From Betaproteobacteria bacterium (GTDB lineage Bacteria > Pseudomonadota > Gammaproteobacteria > Burkholderiales > Burkholderiaceae_C), in contig JABCYW010000037.1 of the NCBI GenBank assembly GCA_013289985.1, positions 1 through 47,253 on the forward strand: a stretch of DNA of 47,253 bases. Reading direction: 5' to 3'. Below, in pieces: positions 19,845 through 28,485 of the stretch; the stretch's first letter is position 1; every line of letters starts with the position of its first letter. The notes under the pieces were generated by a model. The model made no database searches. It had not been told where the DNA came from and saw only the letters and a list, made by a program, of their open reading frames with translations. Both the position numbers and the translations under genes were made by a program.

Positions 19845-22091
19845 TCAGATGAAGGTTTCCTGGCTGTGCGCGTCGAGCACCGCCAGAAGCTCCTCGAAAT
19901 TGATCGGCTTGGTCAGATAGCTTTCGAATCCGCAGGCCATCGCGGCGCGAATCTGCTCCGGCAGCGCGTCCGCTGACAGTGCGACCAGGCGAATGCTTCG
20001 CGTTGTTCGATCGCGGCGAAGTTCGAGGGCGAGCTCGATGCCGGTCATGTCGCCGAGGTTCATGTCGACGAGCATCAGATCCGGAGGGTCGGCCCTCGCG
20101 CTCTCGAGCGCGAGGGCGCCGTTTACCGCCACGCGCAGCGATACCCCGCGTCGCATGGTCACGAGCTGGCGCACCAGCTCCGCATTGACCTCGTCGTCTT
20201 CCGCGTACAGGACGCTGAGTGAACGGATGCCCCGCTCCTCCGAACGGCTCATGCTCGCCGGATCGGATTTGACGGCCGGCGCACTGGCGATCCCGAGCCT
20301 CAGGCTCGCGCAGGTGCCCACACCCAATGTGCTGGTGACGCCCAGCGTTCCGCCCATCATGTCGGCGAGCTGGCGGGACAGGACGAGTCCGATGCCGGTT
20401 CCTTCGACTGCCGACGATTCGGCGCCGAGTCGATTGAACGGCTGGAACAGGCAGGCGAGCTGGTCCGCCGGAATACCCATGCCCGTGTCCGTGATCAGGA
20501 TTTCGCACTCGTTGCCCGCGCGCCTCCAGGTCAAGGCGACGCGTCCACCCGGCCGGTTGTATTTCACGGCGTTGCTGAGAAGATTGACCAGCACCTGCCG
20601 AAGCCGCACGGGATCGGCGTTCACCCAGACGTCGCCCGGCGGCGTGAGCCGCGCGTCCGCGCGCTGGCCTGAACTCGACACGGGCAGTTCCGTCGCCAGG
20701 AAGATCTCGATGCCTGCCTTGGTGACCAACGGCGACACCATGGTCGCCGCTTCCTCGACGACGCTGAGCAGTTGGACCGCTTCGGGCGAGACGGACATTT
20801 CGCCCGACTCGATCCGCGACAGGTCAAGGACATCGTTGACCAGGGCGAGGAGATGGGCGCCGGCGTTCTCGACGTGCTGCACTCGCTCGAGCTGCTCCGT
20901 CGAGAGCGGCTTGACGGTGTCCAGGCGCAGGAGCTTCGAGAAGCCGATCACGGCGTTCAGCGGCGTGCGCAACTCGTGGCTCATCCGCGAAAGGAATTCG
21001 GTCTTGGCCCTGTTCGACGCCTCCAGAGCTTCGTGCGCCCTTTGCTCGGCGTGTGCCACGAGGCGCGCGGTGATGTCCCGAAGAACGATCGTCGTCAAGG
21101 CCCCGCGCTCCATCTGCAGTCGCGACAGGGACGCCTCGATGGGAAAGGGCCGCCCGTCCCGCTTTCGGCCGGTCAGTGCGTGAAGCGATCCTGCAACGGG
21201 CGGGGACCCGGCAGTCGCGGGACTGTTCGTGATCGAGAGGTGCTCGATGAAACGATCGATCGGGTTGCCCAGCGCCTCGATCGCCTCGATGCCGAACATC
21301 GTCTCGGCGGCGCGATTGAACAGCACGATCTGCCGATCTTCGTCGATGGTGACCACGCCGTCGGTCACCGCATGGATCAGGCGCTCCATCCGCAGGTCTG
21401 CCGCGGCCTGGATGCGCATGCTCCCGCGCACGAAGCCAAGCCCCGAGATCATGAGCAGCACGGCAATGACGCTGTTGAGGCCCAACAGAAGGCGTTGGGT
21501 CGTTCTCGAAGCCTCGCCGAGCTGGGAAGAAAACGCGCTGGTGAGACGCATCAGGCGCTCGTTGAGGATCGGAGACTGCGAACGCATTGCCTCGACGGCG
21601 GGAGACTGGGGATCGCCGGCTCGAATCCGATCGCGCGCTCGATCGGCCAGCGCGCGCATCTCCTGGATCGTCAGGTCCCCTTGCGTCCAGGTGGCGATCG
21701 GCGTCGACATGAACGGCACCCGCTGGAACCAGCGAAACAGCCGAATCAGCCCGTCGATGTCGTCGGGATGGTTGCCGCCGTCGATGAAGCCTTGCCGCGC
21801 GGCCGCGATGTCGGGCTCCTGCCGCTGCAATGCCTCTCTCGCGGCCCGGTCGCCAAGCGGTATCGCGAGGGCCGACATGAAGCGAGCGTAGTCGGCTTCC
21901 CGATGCTTCTCGGCGTAGTCGAGCAGATAGATCTGCGCGTCCTTCTGGGCCTTCGAGTACAGGCTTTCCCCGGCGACGTAGGCTCGCACGGACGACAGCA
22001 ATTGAATGCTGAGAGCGGCGACCGAAGCTTGCAGGATGGTCATCGCGACAAACACTGCGACGATCGGCCAGTACCGGGGGAGTCTGGGCAT
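19845..22091 (-). CDS. Hybrid sensor histidine kinase with C-terminal receiver
   Basis: A 748-residue membrane kinase. Membrane helices lie at about 8-30 and 201-222, enclosing a mostly helical extracytoplasmic sensor. A PAS domain covers about 235-345. The HisKA phosphoacceptor is His372 (RMSHELRTPLN). The ATPase domain has N506 (LSNAVKYN) and DTGMGI at 535-540. A receiver domain has phosphoacceptor Asp676 (LMLVDMNLGD) and Lys728. No DNA-binding output or partner response regulator lies in the window. The start at 22091 is preferred because GAGGAAG precedes it; in-frame ATGs at 22115 and 22163 lack a ribosome-binding site. It may act on the adjacent exopolysaccharide cluster or the diiron gene (inference). 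Confidence 0.92.
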   Translation of the reverse strand: MPRLPRYWPIVAVFVAMTILQASVAALSIQLLSSVRAYVAGESLYSKAQKDAQIYLLDYAEKHREADYARFMSALAIPLGDRAAREALQRQEPDIAAARQGFIDGGNHPDDIDGLIRLFRWFQRVPFMSTPIATWTQGDLTIQEMRALADRARDRIRAGDPQSPAVEAMRSQSPILNERLMRLTSAFSSQLGEASRTTQRLLLGLNSVIAVLLMISGLGFVRGSMRIQAAADLRMERLIHAVTDGVVTIDEDRQIVLFNRAAETMFGIEAIEALGNPIDRFIEHLSITNSPATAGSPPVAGSLHALTGRKRDGRPFPIEASLSRLQMERGALTTIVLRDITARLVAHAEQRAHEALEASNRAKTEFLSRMSHELRTPLNAVIGFSKLLRLDTVKPLSTEQLERVQHVENAGAHLLALVNDVLDLSRIESGEMSVSPEAVQLLSVVEEAATMVSPLVTKAGIEIFLATELPVSSSGQRADARLTPPGDVWVNADPVRLRQVLVNLLSNAVKYNRPGGRVALTWRRAGNECEILITDTGMGIPADQLACLFQPFNRLGAESSAVEGTGIGLVLSRQLADMMGGTLGVTSTLGVGTCASLRLGIASAPAVKSDPASMSRSEERGIRSLSVLYAEDDEVNAELVRQLVTMRRGVSLRVAVNGALALESARADPPDLMLVDMNLGDMTGIELALELRRDRTTRSIRLVALSADALPEQIRAAMACGFESYLTKPINFEELLAVLDAHSQETFI

Positions 22092-22728
22092 CGAACGGAT
22101 CTTCCTCACTCGCATCAGGAATCGACGCGCACTGTGATCGCCGCACGGGCTGGGAGCGTGCACGTTGCGGGCCTGTTACCGCGCTCAAACCTCCAGAATG
22201 CCGGCCTCTTGGCGGACCGAGCCGAGACTTCCCGAAGATTGTGGCCGATGCGCACCCGTTTCGGGAAGGCGCACACCTTGAATGAGGTCGTCGGGAGTCC
22301 TCAACCCTTCGGGCTTCCAGGCTCGCGTAGCATCGCGACTCAGCAGTGAAGGCGCGAGTGGAGCTTCGCGTCGCTGGCGCCGTGACCACGGTCAAGGCTG
22401 CGGGCGACGGCGGAGAAAGCCGACGACGATGACGATTGATCGCGCAGCCCGCTGACGCACTGCCTGCCTGCTCGTCGAGCAGGATCGGCACCGAACGCAG
22501 TCGCGGCGCCGTGATTCGTGTGCAATTTCGCACCGAATCGGGGCTGCATGCCATCGATGCCACACCTTGCTTCCGTGCACGGCGCATACGGCACCCCCTA
22601 ATGTCGAGATGCGCGCCGCCGCGCCCCACGTACGGGCCGGGGCTTGAACATCCGGTTTCCAGTGAGGCCACCATCGCCGCGACGCGCGGCACACATCTTG
22701 CGTTTGCCATGCTTCGAAGGAGCCTGGC
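22092..22728. other. Non-coding gap between the divergent kinase and exopolysaccharide operon
   Basis: About 640 bp without a believable gene. It should hold the promoters of both divergent units, but no clear -35/-10 pair stands out. Near the right end an AAGGAG site precedes the epsF start. A perfect 17-bp palindrome lies at 22467-22483. Confidence 0.5.
22467..22483. promoter_or_regulatory. Perfect 17-bp inverted repeat upstream of the EPS operon
   Basis: CCTGCTCG-T-CGAGCAGG has two 8-bp arms and a 1-bp centre, 246 bp before the epsF start. It could be an operator. It resembles a lux-type box (CTG-N10-CAG), but the spacer here is 9. No gene for a matching regulator is seen nearby. Confidence 0.4.
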
Positions 22729-24165
22729 ATGCGACTGACGGTTGGACAATTCCTGGTGATATTGGCCGCGCGGTGGCGAACCGCGCTGCTGGTGTTCCTG
22801 GGCTTCGTCGCGCTCGGCCTGGCCGCGAGCCTACTCATGCCCAAGCGCTACACCGCGACGGCGGCGGTGCTGATCGACATCCGCTCGCCCGATCCGGTGG
22901 TCAACGGCATGTCGCAGGGCATGCTGGCGCCCGGCTACATGGCCACGCAGGTGGAAGAGATCCAGAGCGAACGCGTCACCCGGCGCGTGATCGTCGCACT
23001 CGGCATGGACAAGGACGCCGAATTGCGCCGTAACTGGGTGGACGACGTGCACGGCAAGGGCGATTTCGAGGCCTGGCTGAGCGAGCGCCTGCAAAAGAAG
23101 CTGGAGGTCACGCCGTCGCGCGAGGCCAACGTCATCACGATCGGCTTCAGCTCGCCCGACCCGGCGCATTCGGCGCGGGTGGCCGATGCCTTCATGCAGG
23201 CCTATATCGACACCGCGCTCGAACTGAAGGTGGAGCCCGCACGGGCCTACAACGACCTCTTCGACGGCCGCGCCAGGCAGTTGCGCGAGGCGCTCGAGAC
23301 CGCGCAGGCAAGGCTGTCCGATTACCAGAAGTCGCACGGGCTGATCAACAACGGCGATCGCCTGGACGTGGAGAACCAGCGACTGACCGACCTGTCCACG
23401 CAGCTGGTGGTCCTGCAGTCGACGGCGGCGCAGAACCAGGGCAAGCGCGCGCAGGCCGGCAGCCATGCGACCGCGATGCCCGAAGTGCTGGCTGATCCGG
23501 TGGTCGCTCAGCTGTCGAGCCAGCAATCGGCGGAGGAGGCGCACCTGCAGGAGCTGCAGGCGCGCTACGGCGAGAGAAACCCCGACGTCGCGGCACAGCG
23601 TGCGCGCATCGCCGCGCTCAAGGCGAAGTACGACGCCGCCGTCGTGCGCGCCTCGGGCACGCTCGCCGTCAACGCGGGCGTCACCGACGCGCAGGTGGCA
23701 GATGTGCAGCGCGCCATCGTCGACCAGCGCGCGAGGGTGATGGCGCTGCAAGGCCTGCGCGACGAGGCGAGCGTCTACAAGCGCGACGTCGACAACGCGC
23801 AGGCGGCCTACACCGCGGTGCAGGAGCGCGTGAGCCAGATGGGGGTCGAGAGCCAGAACACGCGCACCAACGTGTCGGTGCTCAAGCACGCCACCGAGCC
23901 GGCCAGCCCCTCGTCGCCGAAGCTGCTGCGCAACCTGGCCGTCGCGATCTTCCTGGGCGCCTTTACCGGGATCGCCGTCGCCCTTGTGCGGGAACTGCGC
24001 GACCGCCGCGTTCGCACGGTGGTCGACGTGGAGCAGGAGTTGCGGCAGCCGTTGCTCATGGTGCTGCCGGTCTCGCGGCAATTGCCCACCCGCTCGGCGC
24101 GCACGCGCACGCTGGCCATGAAGTCCCGCATCCTCCTGGGGCACCTGGGCGCCGTCAAGCCATGA
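22729..24165 (+). CDS. epsF: Exopolysaccharide chain-length determinant, EpsF type (Wzz family)
   Basis: A 478-residue polysaccharide co-polymerase. A first membrane helix lies at about 15-37, a Wzz domain follows (YTATAAVLIDI), and a long coiled coil spans about 170-370. The second membrane helix is near 405-425, preceded by a proline-rich PASPSSPKLLRN segment typical of these proteins. It controls chain length and works with the Wzy polymerase and the kinase encoded next. AAGGAG is placed correctly before the ATG. It is the first gene of the long rightward operon and overlaps epsG by 4 bp. Confidence 0.93.
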   Translation: MRLTVGQFLVILAARWRTALLVFLGFVALGLAASLLMPKRYTATAAVLIDIRSPDPVVNGMSQGMLAPGYMATQVEEIQSERVTRRVIVALGMDKDAELRRNWVDDVHGKGDFEAWLSERLQKKLEVTPSREANVITIGFSSPDPAHSARVADAFMQAYIDTALELKVEPARAYNDLFDGRARQLREALETAQARLSDYQKSHGLINNGDRLDVENQRLTDLSTQLVVLQSTAAQNQGKRAQAGSHATAMPEVLADPVVAQLSSQQSAEEAHLQELQARYGERNPDVAAQRARIAALKAKYDAAVVRASGTLAVNAGVTDAQVADVQRAIVDQRARVMALQGLRDEASVYKRDVDNAQAAYTAVQERVSQMGVESQNTRTNVSVLKHATEPASPSSPKLLRNLAVAIFLGAFTGIAVALVRELRDRRVRTVVDVEQELRQPLLMVLPVSRQLPTRSARTRTLAMKSRILLGHLGAVKP

Positions 24166-25094
24166 ACTCCGTCCATGCCCATCCCTCGATGATGAACCGT
24201 CCGCCGCACGACCCCGCAGGCCACGCAGAGAATGCCGCCGAAGACGTCGGCGCCAAGGTGCTCGACATGCCGATCGGCCGGCTGCTACGCCACGCGATGA
24301 CGCTGACGGACGAGCAGGTCGAGCGCGTGCTGAAGTACCAGCGCGAACACCGCCTGCGCTTCGGCGAGGCGGCGGTGGCGCTGAAGCTGGCCACCGACGA
24401 CGACGTCGTCTGGGCGCTGTCGCAGCAGTTCCACTACCCCTACGCGCTGGGCAGCACCGAGCTGCATCCCGAGCTGGTGGCGGCCACGAGCCCGTTCAGC
24501 GACGAGGCCGAAGGCTTTCGCGAACTGCGCGCGCAATTGCTGATGGGCGTGCTGGCGCCGGGCGAGGTGCGGCGCGCGATCGCGGTCGTCAGTCCCGACG
24601 TGGGCGACGGCAAGACCTACCTGGCTGCCAACACTGCGGTGGCGTTCAGCCAGCTGGGCGGGCGCACGCTGCTGCTGGACGCCGACATGCGCACGCCGCG
24701 CCTGCAGACGTTGTTCGGCATCGCGCCGGGCGTCTCGGGCCTGAGCAGCATCCTCGTCGGCCGCGCCGAGACCAACGTCATCCGTCCCGTGCGCGACCTG
24801 CCCAGCCTGTACGTGCTGCCCGTGGGCGAATCGCCGCCCAATCCGCAGGAGCTCGTGCAGCGCCCGGCGTTCGCCTTGCTGATCAAGGAGCTGCTGACCA
24901 AGTTCGACCACGTTGTGGTGGACACGCCCGCGGCCTCGCATGGCGCGGACGCGCGCGTGATCGCCTCCGTCTGCGGTGCGGCGGTGATGGTCGGCCGCCA
25001 GGGCAGGAGTCGGATGGACGCAATGGGCGGTCTGCTCAAGGGCTTGTCCAAGAGCCCGTGCAAGCTGGCCGGCGTCGTGATGAACGAGTACTGA
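24162..25094 (+). CDS. epsG: EpsG-type chain-length kinase with N-terminal MshEN-like domain
   Basis: A 310-residue BY-kinase-like ATPase, cytoplasmic partner of EpsF. Residues about 25-105 resemble the N-terminal domain of GspE/PilB ATPases (MPIGRLLRHAMTLTDEQV), a fusion known from EpsG proteins. The ATPase has Walker A DVGDGKTYLAAN near 147, Walker A' LLLDADMRTPRLQ near 175 and Walker B VVVDTPA near 250. The C-terminus ends in VVMNEY with only one tyrosine, so the usual autophosphorylated tyrosine cluster is absent. That makes kinase activity uncertain. Confidence 0.9.
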   Translation: MNSVHAHPSMMNRPPHDPAGHAENAAEDVGAKVLDMPIGRLLRHAMTLTDEQVERVLKYQREHRLRFGEAAVALKLATDDDVVWALSQQFHYPYALGSTELHPELVAATSPFSDEAEGFRELRAQLLMGVLAPGEVRRAIAVVSPDVGDGKTYLAANTAVAFSQLGGRTLLLDADMRTPRLQTLFGIAPGVSGLSSILVGRAETNVIRPVRDLPSLYVLPVGESPPNPQELVQRPAFALLIKELLTKFDHVVVDTPAASHGADARVIASVCGAAVMVGRQGRSRMDAMGGLLKGLSKSPCKLAGVVMNEY

Positions 25095-25095
25095 C

Positions 25096-26121
25096 ATGCG
25101 CCGCGTCCTCGTCGTGATTCCGACGCTCAACGAGGCTGCCGTGATCGCGCAGACGCTGAAGGACCTGGACGCGGGCCCGTCGCCGGATACCCGCACCACC
25201 GTCGTCGTGGCCGACGGCGGCAGCACCGACGGCACGCCGGAGATCGTGGCCGGGCTCGCCGCGCGCCGGGCCGACCTGCACCTCGTCGCCAATCCGCGCC
25301 GCCTGCAGTCGGCCGCCGTCAACCTGGTCGCGCGGCGCTTCGGCCGCGAGGCGGACATCCTGGTGCGGTGCGACGCGCACGCCTTCTACCCGCCGGGCTA
25401 CGTGGGCGCGCTGGCCGAGTCGCTCGAACGCAGCGGGGCCGATGCGGTGGTGGTGCCGATGGACTCGATCGGCGATACCTGTGTGCGGCGCGCTGTGGCG
25501 TGGCTGTCCGATACGCCCGTGGGCTCCGGCGGCTCCGCGCATCGCGGCGGGCGCAGCAGCGGCTTCGTCGACCACGGCCACCATGCGGCGTTCCGCATGG
25601 CTTCGTTCCTGCACGCCGGCGGCTACGACGAGAGCTTCTCGCACAACGAGGACGCCGAGTTTGATTGCCGCCAGCGCGCGCTCGGTGCCCGCATCTGGCT
25701 CGATGCCGGCATCCGCCTCGGCTACCAGCCGCGCGGCACCGTGCGTGGCCTGTGGCGCCAATACCGCGCGTACGGCCGCGGCCGCTCACGAACGGTGCGC
25801 CGCCACCCGGGCTCGATGCGACTGCGCCAGCTCGCGGTGCCGCTGCACCTGGCCGTGAGCGTGCTGGCGCTGGGGCTGGCGCCCTGGTGGCCGCTGGCGC
25901 TGCTTTGGCCTGGCCTGTACCTGGGCGTGCTGGGCCTGACCGGGCTCGTACTGGCGTGGCGCCATCGCAGCGTCTGCGGCCTGCTCGCCGCGCCCCTGGC
26001 GGCCGCCATGCACACGGCCTGGGCGCTGGGCTTCTTCGGCGGTTTGCTGACGCTGCGTGAGCCGCGCTGGCGTGTCGAGGCAACCGCCGGCCTGGCCCTG
26101 GACAGCGGAGCGATGCGATGA
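25096..26121 (+). CDS. Glycosyltransferase family 2, ExoA-like
   Basis: A 341-residue inverting GT-A enzyme. It starts with VVIPTLNEAAVI, then ADGGSTDGTPE, the metal-binding CDAHA segment near residue 94 and the catalytic HNEDAEFDCRQR near 185. Two or three membrane helices follow at about 248-320. This layout matches ExoA, which adds beta-1,3-glucose in succinoglycan synthesis; the actual sugar here is unknown. It starts just after the epsG stop and overlaps the next gene by 4 bp. Confidence 0.9.
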   Translation: MRRVLVVIPTLNEAAVIAQTLKDLDAGPSPDTRTTVVVADGGSTDGTPEIVAGLAARRADLHLVANPRRLQSAAVNLVARRFGREADILVRCDAHAFYPPGYVGALAESLERSGADAVVVPMDSIGDTCVRRAVAWLSDTPVGSGGSAHRGGRSSGFVDHGHHAAFRMASFLHAGGYDESFSHNEDAEFDCRQRALGARIWLDAGIRLGYQPRGTVRGLWRQYRAYGRGRSRTVRRHPGSMRLRQLAVPLHLAVSVLALGLAPWWPLALLWPGLYLGVLGLTGLVLAWRHRSVCGLLAAPLAAAMHTAWALGFFGGLLTLREPRWRVEATAGLALDSGAMR

Positions 26122-27314
26122 CCGCGCGCCCGCCTCTGGCCGCCACGCTGGTCGACCCGTCGTTGTTCACGGCGCCTTACGACGCGGCGCTCACCGAAGG
26201 CCTGCTCGCCGTCGGCGTCCAGCCGCAGTGGGCCACGCGTCCGCTTCGGCGCGGCGATCGGCGCGAGATCGACGCCGCCTGCGTCGACGAATTCTTCTAT
26301 CGCCGCGTCGACGAGGCGGCCGGCCTGCCGCGGCCGTTGCGCGCGGCAGCCAAGGGCTTCGCGCATGCGCTTGGCCTGGCCGGGCTGGTGGTGCGCACAT
26401 GGCGCCGCAAGCCTGAAGTCGTGCATTTCCAGTGGATGGTGCTGCCGCTGCTGGACGTCGTCGCGATGTGGCTGATCTCGCTGCGCTGCCCGGCGATCCT
26501 GACGGTGCACGACACCGTCCCGTTCAACGGCGAGCGCCTGTCGCTCCTGCAGAACCTGGGCTTCGACCTGCCGATCCGGCTCGCCGACCGCGTGATCGTG
26601 CACACGCAGGCCGGCCGCCAGGCGCTGCTCGCGCGCGGCGTCGCCGCCGCCAAGATCCATGTCGTGCCGCACGGGCCGCTGCGCCTGGCCACGAGCCCCA
26701 GTCCGCAGGCGCTGGCGCGCGAGCGCGATCCACGCTGGACCTTCGTGCTGTTCGGCGAGATCAAGCCCTACAAGGGGCTGGACCTGCTCGTCGAGGCCCT
26801 GGGGCGGCTCGACGGCGCGCAACGCGCGTCGATGCGGCTCCTGGTCGCCGGCAGGGCACGCATGGATGTTGCGCCCATCGTCGCGCGCATCGCGGAGCTG
26901 GACTTGGGTACCTGCGTCGAGATGAACGTCAAGCGCCTCGACGACCAGGAGATGGCCGACCTGTTCGAGGCCGCCGATTCGTTCGTGTTCCCCTATCGCC
27001 AGATCGACGCCAGCGGCGTCTACTTCCTCGTCAAGTCGTTCGGCAAGTGGCTGGTCTCCAGCCGCGTGGGCATCTTCGCCGAGGACATGGCCCCGGGCGT
27101 CGATGGTGCGCTGATCACGGCCGGCGACATCGATGCGCTGGCCCGCGAGCTCGCCCATGCCGCGGCGTCGCGGCCGCCGGCCAGGCCGCTCGATCGCGGC
27201 GAGTCGTGGCTGCAGATCGGGCTGGCCACGCGCCAGGTCTACGAGCAGGCGATCGCCGCCCGGCAGCGGCCGGCGGCCGAGGTGGCGGCGGGCGCGGAAA
27301 GGACGCCGCGATGA
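26118..27314 (+). CDS. Glycosyltransferase family 4 (GT-B)
   Basis: A 398-residue GT-B enzyme. The N-terminal acceptor domain contains VVHFQWMVLPLLD and ILTVHDTVPFNG; the C-terminal donor domain contains FVLFGEIKPYKGLDLLVEAL and FEAADSFVFPYRQIDASG. The last 20 residues are a low-complexity alanine/arginine tail. The sugar donor cannot be told. It overlaps its upstream neighbour and a 15-codon ORF downstream by 4 bp each. Confidence 0.9.
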   Translation: MTARPPLAATLVDPSLFTAPYDAALTEGLLAVGVQPQWATRPLRRGDRREIDAACVDEFFYRRVDEAAGLPRPLRAAAKGFAHALGLAGLVVRTWRRKPEVVHFQWMVLPLLDVVAMWLISLRCPAILTVHDTVPFNGERLSLLQNLGFDLPIRLADRVIVHTQAGRQALLARGVAAAKIHVVPHGPLRLATSPSPQALARERDPRWTFVLFGEIKPYKGLDLLVEALGRLDGAQRASMRLLVAGRARMDVAPIVARIAELDLGTCVEMNVKRLDDQEMADLFEAADSFVFPYRQIDASGVYFLVKSFGKWLVSSRVGIFAEDMAPGVDGALITAGDIDALARELAHAAASRPPARPLDRGESWLQIGLATRQVYEQAIAARQRPAAEVAAGAERTPR

Positions 27315-27358
27315 GCCGCCGCAAGCTCGTCTTCGGGACCTGGGAAGAGGCCGCCTGA
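27311..27358 (+). CDS. 15-codon mini-ORF between two EPS genes
   Basis: Encodes MSRRKLVFGTWEEAA. Its start overlaps the GT4 stop as ATGA and its stop overlaps the acyltransferase start as TGATG, so it fits the coupling pattern of the operon. The ribosome-binding site for the next gene (GGAAGAGG) lies inside it. It may be a coupling leader or the N-terminal remnant of a deleted gene. The product has no recognisable function. Confidence 0.4.
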   Translation: MSRRKLVFGTWEEAA

Positions 27359-28485
27359 TGGCCGCCGACCAACGCCTGCACGAGCTCGACGGCCTGCGTG
27401 GCCTGCTCGCGCTCTACGTGGCCGTCTATCACCTTGCCGCGCCGTTGTCGCAGCCCGGCATGTCGCTCGCGTGGCTGCATCCGCTGCTGGAGCCGGCCTG
27501 GTTCGCCGTCGACATGTTCTTCGTGATGAGCGGCTTCGTGATGACCCACGTCCACGGCGCCGCGTTCGGCGTGGGCTATGGCTCGCCGGCGCTGCGCCAC
27601 TTCTTCGTCGCGCGCGTCGCGCGCCTGTATCCGGTTCATCTCTTCGCGCTGGTCGTGATGGCGATCGGCATCCTGCCCTTCGCGCTGCACAAGCCCGAGT
27701 TCACCAGCCCGGACGGTCGCTTCGCCTGGACGGCGGGCCTCGCCTCGCTGTTGATGTTGCACGGCCCGTGGATCGCGCAGCGGACCTGGAACTATCCCGC
27801 GTGGTCGGTCAGTGCCGAGATGCACGCCTACCTGATCTTTCCGCTGCTCGCGCCGTTGATCGCGCGACTGCGCAATGCGGGATTGGCGGCCCTGGCGACG
27901 GCCTGCACGCTGGTGCCGTTCGTCGTCTACCAGTTCGACCTGGCGGGAGAGACCCATCCCACCAACGGATTGATCGTGCTGGCGCGTGTGCTGCCGCTGT
28001 TTGCCGTCGGCATGGCCGCCTACCGGTTCCGCGCGCTCGCAGCGATGCGTTCGACCGCGGTCGCCTGCGTCGCCTTCGTGCTCGTGCCGGTGCTGCTCCT
28101 CACCCCGGCCAGCAGCGCGCTGGCGGTACTGCTCGCGCCGATCGTCCTGCTGTTCGCACTCGGCCACCCCGGCGTTCGCGGCGCGCTGAGCCGGCCCGGC
28201 CTGGTCTGGCTGGGCAGGATCTCCTACAGCCTGTACATGACGCACGCGCTGGTGGAGATGTTCGGGGTCGACGTCGCCGTGCGTCGATTCGCCCGTTCGT
28301 TCCACATCGACATAGTCGCCAACCCGCTTGCCAGCGCTGCCTTGCTGCTGGCCGCGGTGGGCGCCGCCGTCCTGCTCGGTGCCGCTACCTGGCGCTGGAT
28401 CGAGGTGCCCGGAAGGCAGCTCGTCCTGCGACTGCTCGCGCGGCGCGGCAAGGCGCGCGCAGCGCTTCACTTCTCGAACCCATGA
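27358..28485 (+). CDS. Acyltransferase 3 family membrane protein
   Basis: A 375-residue integral membrane acyltransferase with about ten helices. The family motif is at the N-terminus: ELDGLRGLLALYVAVYH, with the conserved His25. FFVMSGFVMTHVH follows near residue 54. It is the OafA/ExoZ-type fold without an SGNH domain. It probably adds an O-acyl group (acetyl, succinyl or similar) to a lipid-linked sugar. GGAAGAGG lies 7 bp before the ATG. Confidence 0.9.
   Translation: MAADQRLHELDGLRGLLALYVAVYHLAAPLSQPGMSLAWLHPLLEPAWFAVDMFFVMSGFVMTHVHGAAFGVGYGSPALRHFFVARVARLYPVHLFALVVMAIGILPFALHKPEFTSPDGRFAWTAGLASLLMLHGPWIAQRTWNYPAWSVSAEMHAYLIFPLLAPLIARLRNAGLAALATACTLVPFVVYQFDLAGETHPTNGLIVLARVLPLFAVGMAAYRFRALAAMRSTAVACVAFVLVPVLLLTPASSALAVLLAPIVLLFALGHPGVRGALSRPGLVWLGRISYSLYMTHALVEMFGVDVAVRRFARSFHIDIVANPLASAALLLAAVGAAVLLGAATWRWIEVPGRQLVLRLLARRGKARAALHFSNP

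Noticed and set aside
22392-22844. Leftward frame in the gap before epsF
   Set aside because: It overlaps the epsF start region, is Arg/Ser-rich and low in structure, and has no recognisable similarity.
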